DNA of 64,000 nucleotides, from the NCBI GenBank assembly GCA_020630435.1, contig JAHDBJ010000017.1:1-64000 (forward strand). Direction: 5' to 3'. The position numbers and the translations under genes were made by a program. The DNA comes from Saprospiraceae bacterium (GTDB taxonomy: Bacteria > Bacteroidota > Bacteroidia > Chitinophagales > Saprospiraceae). The notes beneath the pieces are model-generated. The model had not been told where the DNA came from. It made no database searches and was given only the letters and a program-made list of their open reading frames with translations. Of this stretch, positions 1-8,845 are shown one piece after another (positions within the stretch are counted from its first letter, which is position 1; each line of letters opens with the position of its first letter).

Positions 1-36
1 GGCATTATTTAGCCTTTTCTCTAATTTTAACTAGAC

Positions 37-61
37 CTATTTTTTAAACAACTTCCATATA
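37..61. repeat. Solo end of MITE-like repeat
   Basis: The stretch reads CTATTTTTTAAACAACTTCC and then ATATA. It matches the right end of the full repeat at 43508..43675 (CTATTTTTGAACAACTTC, then ATAG) with only a few changes. No partner end is seen to its right before the DUF1272 gene; a left end may lie outside the window. Confidence 0.5.
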
Positions 62-84
62 TAAAACAACTACATAAAAGTACA

Positions 85-375
85 TTATCGCTCACGAGGA
101 GGAATTGCTATCATTTTTTCTTGAAGAGGTCTATACTTTTTTATATCAATTGGTTTATGAACTTGTTTGGCACTTGGTGGATATTTTTCTAGATACGAAG
201 TAGGTCTACTGGGACGTTTTTCAAAACCACCGCCACAGTTAGGACATACATTTTTCAATATATCTTCTACACAAGATTTGCAAAATGTACATTCGAAAGT
301 ACAGATATAAGCATCATTGCTTTCGTTTGGTAAATCTTTAGCACAATGCTCACAATTAGGGCGAATTTCTAACAT
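85..375 (-). CDS. DUF1272 family zinc-binding protein
   Basis: This 96-residue protein of unknown function matches the DUF1272 family, which opens with MLEIRPNCE.C...LP and carries paired cysteines. Visible zinc-ligand candidates are CEHC near residue 8, the cluster CTFECTFCKSC near 26-36 and CPNC near 45. The basic, proline-containing tail after the cysteines is longer than the family core and is probably flexible. I use the ATG at 375 rather than the in-frame TTG at 381, because family members start at this methionine. It lies close downstream of a PepSY gene on the same strand (22 bases) and may be cotranscribed with it. The role of the family is not known. Confidence 0.8.
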   Translation of the reverse strand: MLEIRPNCEHCAKDLPNESNDAYICTFECTFCKSCVEDILKNVCPNCGGGFEKRPSRPTSYLEKYPPSAKQVHKPIDIKKYRPLQEKMIAIPPRER

Positions 376-397
376 AATCAATATAGTTTGTTCATTA

Positions 398-946
398 TCA
401 AGAAGGACTTCTCTCCTTTATTTTTTTTATCAACTTAGGACCATACCACAACCAAAAACCTGTAATTATCAATATTATTGTTCCAAAGCCTAGAATATTC
501 ATAGAGGTTAATTTAAACACCTTCCCCAAAATCGAGCCATCATGAATATCCTCTATCCAATCAGAATGTCGCTTGGCAATAGACAACACTTCCCCTGAAT
601 GACCATCAATTTGAATTTCCCAAAACTCATCTTCAAACAACACTTTCGCACTTCCTTTTTGGGGACGCACATCAATCTTATTGATTTTATTTTTTTCTTG
701 ATTTGATATTGAATCTTGTAAAGCTGTTTTAGCAATCAAACCAATTTCTGAAAGCGATTTCCATTCATCTAATTTTTTAGAAACGCCTCTCTGTAATTTA
801 GGTTGAATCCAATCCATCTCTTTTTTCCAACTCAGCAATAAACCTGTAAAACAACTTATAAGTAAAAGTATTGCTAGCACAATACCTAATGATCGATGAT
901 AACGCCTATAGTTTCTTAATTTTTGAACATATTTTTTGTGCTTCAA
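398..946 (-). CDS. PepSY-domain membrane protein
   Basis: This 182-residue protein has an N-terminal basic stretch, a transmembrane helix at about residues 18-40 (LGIVLAILLLISCFTGLLL), a soluble middle part and a second helix at about 148-170. The pattern RRYHRSLG...TGLLLSWKK is typical of PepSY-associated TM helix proteins, many of which are linked to iron uptake or flavin/haem reduction in Bacteroidota. The middle part (DEFWEIQIDGHSGEVLSI) looks like a PepSY repeat. It is much shorter than the four-helix PepSY reductases, so it is a small variant. Neighbours give no firm functional hint. Confidence 0.75.
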   Translation of the reverse strand: MKHKKYVQKLRNYRRYHRSLGIVLAILLLISCFTGLLLSWKKEMDWIQPKLQRGVSKKLDEWKSLSEIGLIAKTALQDSISNQEKNKINKIDVRPQKGSAKVLFEDEFWEIQIDGHSGEVLSIAKRHSDWIEDIHDGSILGKVFKLTSMNILGFGTIILIITGFWLWYGPKLIKKIKERSPS

Positions 947-985
947 AATTATTTTATTTATTTCATTAGAGAAGTTGTTTCAACA

Positions 986-1594
986 CTAACTTTTATCATT
1001 TAATAATCGCCGATAATCTTCTGGAGTATCAATATCTAATACTCCTCCTTCAAAAAAAACTTTTCCAACATTATTTATTTGTTTTTTTATAAGTTCTCTT
1101 GCCCCTTTATCTCCTCTTAATTGTAGTAATTGATGAAATATAGTTTGATGAAAAAATGCTGGAACTCCCAAAACCTTGTTATATGAAGCTACAATAATTG
1201 GTAAAGTTGTTTCTTCATGTTTTTGAATAAATCTTTGTAATAGTTTGTGATTAATATAAGGTTGATCACCTACCATAATTAAAATTCCCTCAACCTTCTT
1301 TACTGTATTTATAATATGCTCTGCTCCTAAACGAATAGATGAGCTCATTCCTTCTATCCAAGTTTCATTGATAATGATACTTGATTTAGTATGTTCTAGT
1401 TTATTCAAGATTGATTTTGCATTTGCTCCTAATACTATAAAAACACGACCTATATTTGCTTCTAAAGCCATATCTATAGAATGCTGTAGAAGCGTTTTTC
1501 CTTTATACGATAGCAGTTGTTTGGGACTTCCCATTCGACTGGAACTTCCTGCAGCTAATATTAAAATAGCATATTGACTATTCATTCTAAGCAT
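986..1594 (-). CDS. MocA-like nucleotidyltransferase (molybdenum cofactor cytidylyltransferase family)
   Basis: This 202-residue protein has the nucleotide-binding signature LAAGSSSRMGSPKQLL at residues 13-28, and the motifs MVGDQPY near 107 and DIDTPEDY near the C-terminus, all typical of the MobA-like NTP transferase family. MocA adds CMP to molybdopterin for xanthine dehydrogenase-family enzymes. The gene overlaps the end of the XdhC gene (ATG inside ACATGCTTAG), indicating translational coupling; an alternative ATG sits at 1585, just after the XdhC stop. Pairing with XdhC strongly supports a role in maturing a molybdenum hydroxylase. The enzyme itself is not in this window. Confidence 0.82.
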   Translation of the reverse strand: MLRMNSQYAILILAAGSSSRMGSPKQLLSYKGKTLLQHSIDMALEANIGRVFIVLGANAKSILNKLEHTKSSIIINETWIEGMSSSIRLGAEHIINTVKKVEGILIMVGDQPYINHKLLQRFIQKHEETTLPIIVASYNKVLGVPAFFHQTIFHQLLQLRGDKGARELIKKQINNVGKVFFEGGVLDIDTPEDYRRLLNDKS

Positions 1595-2705
1595 GTATTC
1601 TAGCTATTTTATTTTTTAAAAAAATTGGCGCTTTTTGTGCAAAAACAGACATAATTTCAGCAGCTATACAAAGTGCGATTTCTTCAGCGGTTTCTGCTCC
1701 AATATCTAAACCAATTGGACTATGTACTCTAACAATTTGTTCTTCACTTATTGTTATACCTTCTTCTTCATATTCTTTAATGATTCGCTTAAATTTACTC
1801 TTAGGTCCTAACATTCCAATATAAGGAATGTCTTTTTGAATAATATTTTTTAAAACATTCTTATCATACTGATAATTATGAGACATTAATATAAAGGCTG
1901 TTCTATTATGAAGCACTATCTTATCCAATAATTGCGTCGGTTGAGCAATAATCATTCGACAAGAATTTTGCAGATTTTTAGTAGCTGAAGATGGACGTTC
2001 CCCTATAATTTTGGCTTCCCATCCTAACAATTGACAAATATTGATGAGCGGAAAAACGTCATACCCTGTACCTATGATATTTACTGAAATTACAGGTTCT
2101 AAATATTGAATTAAGGTATTCATCCTCTTCCCTTTCCAAAAAAACTGCGTAAAGACAGATTGTTTTTCATCAATGGTTTTCTCGATATTTGTTTTTAAGA
2201 GATTTGATAATAATGGAAAATCGTCATTACGATAAATAAGATTACCAATTGTAGACAAAAGATAGGTTCCTACTTGGGTTTGGCGTCGATTCTCTAATGA
2301 AAATACAACTGCTAAAGTGACTGTTTCTATCTGTTGAGCTGCTAATCGAAGAATTTTGGGTAATGTACCCTCTTGATTTTCAGCAATAGGTTCAATCAGA
2401 ATATGTATAATACCATTACACCCCAAGCGTAAACCAAATGAAACATCTGCCTCATCAGTAGTCTCATATGTTATCAATCTATTTTCTTGTTTGAACATTA
2501 CGTGCATAGCTTTACGCAATACATCTTCTTCTAGACATCCTCCGCTAATTGCTCCCGTTAATTCCCCCTTCTCTGTAATAAGCATTCTTGCTCCATGTTT
2601 TCGATAGGCTGACCCCTCAATATGAACAACTGTTGCTAGGGCTGCTTTTATATTTTCCCTCTTGGCTTTATCTAAAGCTTTTACAATTGCTCTAATTTCT
2701 TTCAT
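1587..2705 (-). CDS. XdhC/CoxI family protein (molybdenum hydroxylase maturation factor)
   Basis: This 372-residue protein has the XdhC/CoxI N-terminal domain (ATVVHIEGSAYRKHGARMLI, then GAISGGCLEEDV with the conserved GGCLE) and a C-terminal Rossmann-like XdhC_C domain (VNIIGTGYDVFPL, later IGMLGPKSKF and HSPIGLDIGAETAEEIA). XdhC binds the molybdenum cofactor, protects and sulfurates it, and inserts it into xanthine dehydrogenase or related CO/aldehyde oxidoreductases. It is followed by an overlapping MocA-like gene, a common operon. No molybdoenzyme subunit is visible, so the client enzyme must be encoded elsewhere, possibly left of this window. Confidence 0.88.
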   Translation of the reverse strand: MKEIRAIVKALDKAKRENIKAALATVVHIEGSAYRKHGARMLITEKGELTGAISGGCLEEDVLRKAMHVMFKQENRLITYETTDEADVSFGLRLGCNGIIHILIEPIAENQEGTLPKILRLAAQQIETVTLAVVFSLENRRQTQVGTYLLSTIGNLIYRNDDFPLLSNLLKTNIEKTIDEKQSVFTQFFWKGKRMNTLIQYLEPVISVNIIGTGYDVFPLINICQLLGWEAKIIGERPSSATKNLQNSCRMIIAQPTQLLDKIVLHNRTAFILMSHNYQYDKNVLKNIIQKDIPYIGMLGPKSKFKRIIKEYEEEGITISEEQIVRVHSPIGLDIGAETAEEIALCIAAEIMSVFAQKAPIFLKNKIARIHA

Positions 2706-2869
2706 TTTATATAGTTTTGTGTACTATTCTATGATAGAAATTGTTTTATAGACAATTTCTTAAAATTTGAAAAATCAAATCCTTTCACAATTCTAACTAA
2801 AATTTCATATAAATAATCAACCGAAAGGAAAATTATGAACGTCATTTTATAATATAAAAATAGTAAACT

Positions 2870-3217
2870 ATGTCAATTGTCAAAGAATTTAATGTGTATC
2901 GTGAAAAAATGAATGAACGCATTTTATCTCAGGATAATAAATTTATGAAACGTTTTTTCAATTTGGATACAAAGGCTTATGAAGCAGGAGCGCTTGATGT
3001 CAAAACAAAAGAAATGTTAGGTTTAGTTGCTTCAATGGTATTACGGTGCGATGATTGTATTCGCTACCATATTGGAACTTGTTTTGAATTGGGTATGACG
3101 AAAGAAGAGGCTTATGAAGTTTTTTCTATTGCGAATTTGGTTGGTGGTTCGATTTGTATTCCTCATACTAGACGAGCTGTTGAATATTGGGAAGCTCTGG
3201 AAGCCGAACAAGCATAG
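2870..3217 (+). CDS. Carboxymuconolactone decarboxylase (AhpD-like) family protein
   Basis: This 115-residue cytoplasmic protein shows the CMD fold signature: a helical N-terminal part, then LRCDDCIRYHIGTCFELGMTKEE, with a CxxCxxxH centre at about residues 62-69 as in AhpD-like proteins. Members with this motif are often peroxidase-linked disulfide reductases; others are decarboxylases. The C-terminus (HTRRAVEYWEAL) is typical of the single-domain Bacteroidota version. It is a monocistron, divergent from the XdhC operon. The exact substrate cannot be told. Confidence 0.85.
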   Translation: MSIVKEFNVYREKMNERILSQDNKFMKRFFNLDTKAYEAGALDVKTKEMLGLVASMVLRCDDCIRYHIGTCFELGMTKEEAYEVFSIANLVGGSICIPHTRRAVEYWEALEAEQA

Positions 3218-3313
3218 TATTTTTTTTTGGTGGGGTCATATTACCTTTTTCTTAAAACCTATATTAACCTATCTAAATTGTTGAACACGCATTTCTAGAC
3301 ATAACATATAAAT

Positions 3314-4093
3314 ATGAATTTACGCAACTATTTTTTAAAGCACTTTTATAGTTTTTTAAAAAGATCTTTCCCATTCATAGTTATTATAGTAATCATAGAT
3401 TTGTTACCATTGTATGCTATATTATGTTATGGTTGGTCTGCTATAGAAGCATTATATTTATATGCTATTGAAACGATAATATTACTGTTGATTGCCTTTG
3501 TAAAAATGTGGAATGCAAAGTTTATACTTGCCATTTTTATGGATAAGGCCAAACAAGTAGCTCATAGCATTAGCACAAAAAGTACAAACATAATGCGTTT
3601 CAAACTGCCACGTTTTTCATGGGCTATTAGTGGTCTAAGAGGAAGTATCTATTTCCTATTTTTAGGAATATGGCTGCCTTTGGTAATTTTACAATTAATG
3701 TTGATTTCCTTGGTATCTGGTGATGGTTTTGCATTGCAAGGGTTTATGGGGCATAACGCTGGAAGGTTAAACTTGGGTTTATTCTCGCTTAATCTAATGC
3801 TCGTTTTTTTAATATTGTTATTTATAGAACACTCTTATGCTTATCGAAATAAGTACATAGGTGAAAAGGAATACGAAAATACGGGCGTTATCAATGAAGG
3901 GGTAAATTATAGTATCCGAATTTTCATACAGCAATTTGTCTTAATTGGCTTGTATGCTTTAATTAGTTTACTCCATATTGATACCCTTGCAATGATAATC
4001 ATTATACTACTCAAAACATTATTGGATATCGTGACGTATATCTTTAATAGAATTTGGGGCAGCTTAAAAAACAAAAAAGAAGGAAAGGCTTAA
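3314..4093 (+). CDS. Polytopic membrane protein, DUF6498-like
   Basis: This 259-residue protein has about six hydrophobic helices (around residues 18-38, 42-62, 110-135, 150-175, 205-225 and 225-245). The segment YGWSAIEALYLYAIETIILLL resembles the DUF6498 family of bacterial membrane proteins with no known function; this assignment is from memory and tentative. There is a polar loop around residues 70-100. The gene converges with prfB (16 bases between stops) and has no visible terminator. No functional call is possible. Confidence 0.6.
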   Translation: MNLRNYFLKHFYSFLKRSFPFIVIIVIIDLLPLYAILCYGWSAIEALYLYAIETIILLLIAFVKMWNAKFILAIFMDKAKQVAHSISTKSTNIMRFKLPRFSWAISGLRGSIYFLFLGIWLPLVILQLMLISLVSGDGFALQGFMGHNAGRLNLGLFSLNLMLVFLILLFIEHSYAYRNKYIGEKEYENTGVINEGVNYSIRIFIQQFVLIGLYALISLLHIDTLAMIIIILLKTLLDIVTYIFNRIWGSLKNKKEGKA

Positions 4094-4109
4094 AATTAAT
4101 GCAATTAAT

Positions 4110-5196
4110 CTACTTTTCTATAGCTCCATGCATAAGAAAGGCTTTTAAAAAATCATCAATTTCTCCATTTAGTACCGCATCTGTTCTACTAGTTTGGAAG
4201 TTTGTCCTATGATCTTTTACACGACGGTCATCTAGTACATAACTGCGTATTTGTGATCCCCATTCGTTTTTCATCTTGCCAGATTCGATTTCATCTCTCT
4301 CTGCATTTTGCTTTTCAAGTTCTAACTCATAAAGGCGAGATTTTAACATTTTGATTGCTTTTTCTCGATTAAGATGCTGTGAACGTTCTTCTTGGCATTC
4401 GACAACAACACCAGATGGTAAATGCCGAACTCGAACGGCTGATTCTGTTTTATTTACGTGCTGTCCTCCTGCCCCACTGGCTCTAAAAGTATCCCAATCT
4501 AAATCAGCAGGATTGATTTCAATTTCGATCGTATCATCTATCATTGGATGCACAAATACTGACGAGAAAGAAGTCATCCTTTTTCCTTGTGCATTGAAAG
4601 GGCTTATTCGGACTAGACGATGTACTCCGTTTTCACCTTTTAATAGTCCGTATACAAAATCCCCTGTTATTTCAACTGAAACACTCTTGATGCCTGCAAC
4701 GTCTCCATCTACTCGATGTAGGACTTTGAATTTATGCTTATTTTTATCTGCCCACATCTTATACATTCGTAGGAGCATCTCTGACCAATCACAACTCTCT
4801 GTTCCTCCTGCTCCTGCATTAATCTCTAAGATTGCAGATAACTCGTCTTCAGGTCGGTTTAATGTAGAACGAAATTCTAAATCATCTAAAGCTAAAATAC
4901 TAGCTTGATAAGCCTCCTCAATTTCCTCTTCGGAACTTTCTCCTTCTTTGTAAAATTCGTATAAGACAGCCGTATCCTCTACTACTGTTTCAACAGTTTG
5001 GAACTGGTTTACCCAAAATTTATTGGATTTTATACTTTTGAGGAGAGCCTCTGCTTCTTTTGGGTTACTCCAAAAGTTCGGATTCAGGGTTAACTCTTCT
5101 TTGTCTTTTATTTGAAATATACGTTTCTCGACGTCAAAGATACCTCCTTAGCAAATCCAGTCGGTCTTGTAGTTCTTTTAATTGTTCTTGTGTCAT
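4110..5196 (-). CDS. prfB: Peptide chain release factor 2, expressed by programmed +1 frameshift
   Basis: RF2 recognises UAA and UGA and triggers peptide release. The second part of the gene, 4110..5135, carries the SPF stop-recognition tripeptide (about residues 198-200) and the catalytic GGQ (about 243-245). Translation starts at the ATG at 5196 and runs 20 codons (MTQEQLKELQDRLDLLRRYL) to an in-frame TGA at 5136..5134. Shifting +1 at CTT-TGA-C gives GAC GTC GAG AAA (DVEK) and an open frame to 4110, for a total of 361 residues, normal for RF2. An AGGAGG stimulator lies at 5148..5143, three bases before the CTT slippery codon, as in the classic autoregulatory RF2 site. A simple ORF call would miss the first 139 residues. 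A promoter sits directly before the start. Confidence 0.95.
5133..5148 (-). promoter_or_regulatory. prfB programmed frameshift site
   Basis: On the minus strand the site reads AGGAGG TAT CTT TGA C. The Shine-Dalgarno-like AGGAGG pauses the ribosome, CTT is the slippery P-site codon and TGA is the RF2-dependent stop with C in the following position. When RF2 is scarce the ribosome shifts +1 and makes more RF2. The arrangement differs from E. coli only in the internal stimulator (AGGGGG there). Confidence 0.95.
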
Positions 5197-5201
5197 AGCT
5201 G

Positions 5202-5232
5202 CAAAGATAATTAGCTCCTAAGAATATCAAAA
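5202..5232 (-). promoter_or_regulatory. Bacteroidota-type promoter of prfB
   Basis: On the minus strand a TTTTG at 5232..5228 is followed, after 18 bases, by TATCTTTG at 5209..5202, matching the Bacteroidota consensus TTTG / TAnnTTTG. The -7 box ends only five bases before the prfB ATG at 5196, so the transcript would have almost no 5' leader. Confidence 0.72.
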
Positions 5233-5253
5233 TATTAAGCGCATCTTTAAAAT

Positions 5254-6600
5254 TTATTTTCTCAACGTAAATATGAAAGAGCTTCCTTCATGTTCAATAC
5301 TTTCAACTTTAATCGTTCCATTGTGTTGTTCTACAATATTTTTACATAGAGCAAGACCTAAACCTGATCCTGTGTATTTATTTTCTTTTGGATATAAACG
5401 ATGAAAGATATTAAATATATACTCCCTAACCTTTGGATCATTTTTTATACCAATACCATTATCTTGCACATTAAATTCCCAGTAATTAGCCTGTTCTATA
5501 TAACTTATATTGATAATAGGAGGTTTATCAGAGCGAAACTTTATGGCGTTATCCACCAAATTTTGAAATAAAACTAAAAGAAGCGATTTTTTCCCTCGGA
5601 CAATTGGGAGATCTCTAGTGCAATTTATATTGGTATTCGTCTCATCTATTTTTAGGGATAGATTTTTCTCTATTATTTGAATAATCTCTTTTATATCTAC
5701 ATCAACAACATCTCCTTTATCTTTATCCAATTTAGAATATTCTAATATCCCCTGAATTAAACTATCCATTCTTTTAGCCCCATCAACTGCCCGATTTAAA
5801 TATTCTATGCTTTCTTCGGAAAGTTCATTGGTAGTAGAAGTCATTTCTAAGAGTTGAAGATAACTTGCTATAGTCCTTAAAGGCTCTCGTAAATCATGAG
5901 AAACAATGTAAGAAAAATTCTTAAATGCTTTATTAGAATGTTCCAGTTTTTTGAGCGTATCCTGAAGGTTTCGAGTTCTATCAGTTACTATATTTTCAAG
6001 TTCTTCTTGATGTTGTTCTAGTTTCTTCACAGCTCTAGCCTGAGCTAACTTTGTAGCAGTCATAGAAGCTATTGTACGCATAATTTTAACGTGTTCTACT
6101 GTGAAAAAATTTTTATCATGATGTTCGGAATCAATTACACCTAATACTTCACCATTCATCATAATTGGTACAGCGAGTTCAGAACCATTTTGGACAACAT
6201 CCAATATATAACGTTTATCCTTTGTTACATCATTGATAAGTTCTATTGCTCCTGTAGCAGCTACAGTCCCTACGATTCCTTTACCAATGGGAATCTCAAT
6301 AGGAGCTACAATTTCCGTATAATCTGGGCTTTTAATACCATGGGCTGCTTTTTGGATAAGACAATTTTTTGATTTATCAACTAAATAAACAACACAATCT
6401 ACAAAACCCAATTTCCCCATCGCATTTTTAGCAATAAACCATACAATATCATGCTCAGAATATCTATCTAATAGACCTATAGCAAATTCGTTGATAACCT
6501 CAAGATAATGACGATAAATTTTGCTATCTAAACTCTGTACTTGTTCAGCGTTTATTTTTTCAATTGACTGATATTTTTTATCTGATTTATTTTGTTCCAT
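5254..6600 (-). CDS. Cytoplasmic GAF-domain sensor histidine kinase
   Basis: This 448-residue protein has no membrane helix. A GAF domain covers about residues 40-190 (IGKGIVGTVAATGAIELINDV, VPIMMNGEVLGVID). A coiled coil (about 190-230) leads to a HisKA domain with the phospho-acceptor His235 in YIVSHDLREPLR. A HATPase_c domain follows, with the N box (LVDNAIKF), the G1 motif DNGIGI and the G2 motif GSGLGLALCKNIV. It would sense a small molecule or redox state through GAF and phosphorylate an unlinked response regulator, because none is adjacent. It ends 57 bases before prfB. Its upstream region contains an 8-G tract. Confidence 0.92.
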   Translation of the reverse strand: MEQNKSDKKYQSIEKINAEQVQSLDSKIYRHYLEVINEFAIGLLDRYSEHDIVWFIAKNAMGKLGFVDCVVYLVDKSKNCLIQKAAHGIKSPDYTEIVAPIEIPIGKGIVGTVAATGAIELINDVTKDKRYILDVVQNGSELAVPIMMNGEVLGVIDSEHHDKNFFTVEHVKIMRTIASMTATKLAQARAVKKLEQHQEELENIVTDRTRNLQDTLKKLEHSNKAFKNFSYIVSHDLREPLRTIASYLQLLEMTSTTNELSEESIEYLNRAVDGAKRMDSLIQGILEYSKLDKDKGDVVDVDIKEIIQIIEKNLSLKIDETNTNINCTRDLPIVRGKKSLLLVLFQNLVDNAIKFRSDKPPIINISYIEQANYWEFNVQDNGIGIKNDPKVREYIFNIFHRLYPKENKYTGSGLGLALCKNIVEQHNGTIKVESIEHEGSSFIFTLRK

Positions 6601-6693
6601 CTCTGTGTTTGGTCATTAGGAAATTATAGCTATTTAATTGTTATATGTGTTTGTTGTAATTTGCTCTAATGCTTTCCTAAACATAACTGCCAA

Positions 6694-6701
6694 GGGGGGG
6701 G
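6694..6701. repeat. G8 homopolymer tract in divergent promoter region
   Basis: A run of eight G in very AT-rich DNA lies between the histidine kinase (start 6600, leftward) and the FAH-family gene (start 6850, rightward). Such tracts can change length by slippage and alter promoter spacing, but no effect is shown here. Confidence 0.6.
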
Positions 6702-6849
6702 ATAACTATACAATAAAGATAAAAATAATTGGATAAAGTTTTAGAAGAGATTAAGTAGAAATAAAATAATTTTCAGCATAGTGTTGAATAATTTTTAATT
6801 TTAAATCCAAATAGAATTTTCAATTACTCAAAAATAAACTTTTATCAAA

Positions 6850-7458
6850 ATGAAAATATTTTGTATTGGAAGAAACTATATTAATCACGCAAAAGAATTG
6901 AATAATCCTATACCAAAGCAACCATTGGTTTTTATGAAGCCTCCTTCAGCACTTTTAATTAATAATAAACCATTTTACTATCCAGACTTTTCAGAAAACA
7001 TTCATTTCGAAGTAGAAATTGTCCTTAAAATATGTAGAAATGGTCGACATATACAGCCTGAATTTGCTGCTTCCTATTATAACCAAGTCGGCATTGGAAT
7101 TGATTTTACTGCTAGAGATATACAAGCTAAATGCAAAGAAAAAGGACACCCTTGGGAAATTGCTAAAGGATTTGATAATGCAGCTCCCTTGAGCAACTTT
7201 ATGTCTATTGACTTGTTCAATCGAGAAGCTATTAACTTTCGCTTAGAAAAAAATGGTGAAGTTGTACAAAAAGGAAATACGAAAGACTTAATATTTTCAT
7301 TTGATACCCTAATCTGCTATTTATCTAAATATTTCAAACTACAGCAAGGGGATATTATTTATACTGGCACACCAGAAGGTGTTGGGCCTGTTCAAATTGG
7401 TGATAAACTTGAGGCTTTTATTGAAGGAAAATCATTATTGGAATGTGAAATAAAATAA
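6850..7458 (+). CDS. Fumarylacetoacetate hydrolase (FAH) family protein
   Basis: This 202-residue protein starts with the family signature MKIFCIGRNYINHAKEL and continues with FMKPPSALL, HFEVEIVLKI (metal-ligand E.E region), GIDFTARDIQ and the C-terminal TGTPEGVGP. FAH-family enzymes hydrolyse or decarboxylate 2-oxo acids using a divalent metal; single-domain proteins of about 200 residues are often acylpyruvases or oxaloacetate decarboxylases. The native substrate here is not known. It stands alone, with metK downstream under its own promoter. Confidence 0.88.
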   Translation: MKIFCIGRNYINHAKELNNPIPKQPLVFMKPPSALLINNKPFYYPDFSENIHFEVEIVLKICRNGRHIQPEFAASYYNQVGIGIDFTARDIQAKCKEKGHPWEIAKGFDNAAPLSNFMSIDLFNREAINFRLEKNGEVVQKGNTKDLIFSFDTLICYLSKYFKLQQGDIIYTGTPEGVGPVQIGDKLEAFIEGKSLLECEIK

Positions 7459-7466
7459 AGTCCATT

Positions 7467-7495
7467 TTTGAATTATAAACTAATTTATATCTTTG
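7467..7495 (+). promoter_or_regulatory. metK promoter
   Basis: TTTG at 7467..7470 and TATCTTTG at 7488..7495 are separated by 17 bases and match the Bacteroidota primary-sigma consensus exactly. Transcription would start near 7501, giving an untranslated leader of about 70 bases before metK. I see no SAM riboswitch fold in that short AT-rich leader. Confidence 0.72.
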
Positions 7496-7570
7496 CGGCT
7501 GTATTATAATTTAATACTAATTTTTAAATATTCTAACCATTAAAACAATACCTTTTAAAAAATAAAAACG

Positions 7571-8806
7571 ATGCCATACTACTTTACCTCAGAATCTGTA
7601 TCTGAAGGACATCCAGATAAAGTTTCTGATCAAATATCAGATGCAATACTTGACGCTTTTTTATCTCAAGATAGTGAATCCAAGGTAGCATGTGAAACGC
7701 TTTGTACTACAGGATTAGTGGTTGTAGCAGGAGAAGTACGCTCTAGTGCCTATGTAGATATTCAAAAAACAGTTCGTAAAGTGATTGAGAAAATTGGTTA
7801 TACTAAATCAGAATACCAATTTGATGCTAATTCCTGTGGTGTTATTTCAGCTATACATGAACAATCTTCTGATATAGCTCAAGGAGTTGACGTAGGTAAA
7901 ATAGAAGAAGAACAAGGTGCTGGAGACCAAGGAATGATGTTTGGCTATGCAACAAACGAAACGGAAAGCTATATGCCTCTCGCATTAGAATTATCACATC
8001 ACTTATTACGTGAGCTTGCGAGTATTCGCCATGAGGGAAAAATAATGACCTATCTTCGCCCTGATTCCAAATCTCAGGTTACTATAGAATACAATGATGA
8101 TCATACGCCAAATAAGATTAATACCATTGTAGTTTCTACTCAACATGATGACTTTGATGAAGAAGCAGCTATGTTGGCAAAAATCAAAGAAGACATTATT
8201 AACATACTAGTTCCTAGAGTTAAAGCTAAACTGTCTCCTGATATCCAAGCTTTATTTGACAATAATATTATATACCATGTCAATCCTACTGGTAAATTTG
8301 TTATCGGAGGACCACATGGAGATACAGGTTTAACTGGTAGAAAAATCATAGTTGATACTTATGGTGGAAAAGGAGCTCATGGAGGTGGTGCATTTTCAGG
8401 TAAAGACAGTTCTAAAGTAGATCGTTCCGCAGCATATGCCACTCGACATATTGCGAAAAATCTAGTAGCAGCTGGAATAGCAAGCCAGTGTCTCGTGCAA
8501 GTCGCTTATGCTATTGGTGTCGCTGAACCTGTAGGACTTTTTGTTGACACATATGGTACTTGCCTAATCGCTGGACTTTCAGATAGTGAAATTGCAGCCA
8601 AGTTAGGTTCTATTTTCGATATGCGTCCAGCAGCAATTGTAAAGCGTTTTGGGTTAAAAAATCCAATCTTTTCAGAAACGGCTGCTTATGGACATATGGG
8701 TAGACCATGCGGAACAAAAACGGTTGAAGGAGTAACTTATGAAACATTTCTTTGGGAAAAACTAGATAAAGTCGATGAGTTAAAAGCAGCGTTTGATATA
8801 TCTTAA
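7571..8806 (+). CDS. metK: S-adenosylmethionine synthetase
   Basis: This 411-residue enzyme makes S-adenosylmethionine from methionine and ATP. The N-terminal motif [34 protein letters not shown] and [19 protein letters not shown] are the ATP-, methionine- and phosphate-binding signatures; the C-terminal HMGRP is also present. Length is slightly above the E. coli enzyme (384), as usual in Bacteroidota. It has its own promoter (7467..7495) and terminator (8846..8881), so it is a monocistron. SAM made here would serve methyltransferases such as those at 49.8-51.2 kb. Confidence 0.97.
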   Translation: MPYYFTSESVSEGHPDKVSDQISDAILDAFLSQDSESKVACETLCTTGLVVVAGEVRSSAYVDIQKTVRKVIEKIGYTKSEYQFDANSCGVISAIHEQSSDIAQGVDVGKIEEEQGAGDQGMMFGYATNETESYMPLALELSHHLLRELASIRHEGKIMTYLRPDSKSQVTIEYNDDHTPNKINTIVVSTQHDDFDEEAAMLAKIKEDIINILVPRVKAKLSPDIQALFDNNIIYHVNPTGKFVIGGPHGDTGLTGRKIIVDTYGGKGAHGGGAFSGKDSSKVDRSAAYATRHIAKNLVAAGIASQCLVQVAYAIGVAEPVGLFVDTYGTCLIAGLSDSEIAAKLGSIFDMRPAAIVKRFGLKNPIFSETAAYGHMGRPCGTKTVEGVTYETFLWEKLDKVDELKAAFDIS

Positions 8807-8845
8807 GTCTTAAAAATTTTAATTCTCTAAACACCTTATAAATTT

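Noticed and set aside
968-985. Repeat end near AGAGAAGTTGTTTCAAC
   Set aside because: Only about ten bases agree with the family and the flanks differ.
4351-4908. 185-residue plus-strand ORF opposite prfB
   Set aside because: Entirely within the antisense of prfB, whose frame has all RF2 motifs; Ser/Thr-rich shadow translation.
7496-7570. SAM riboswitch in the metK leader
   Set aside because: The leader is about 70 bases, AT-rich and without the stems or conserved core of known SAM riboswitches.
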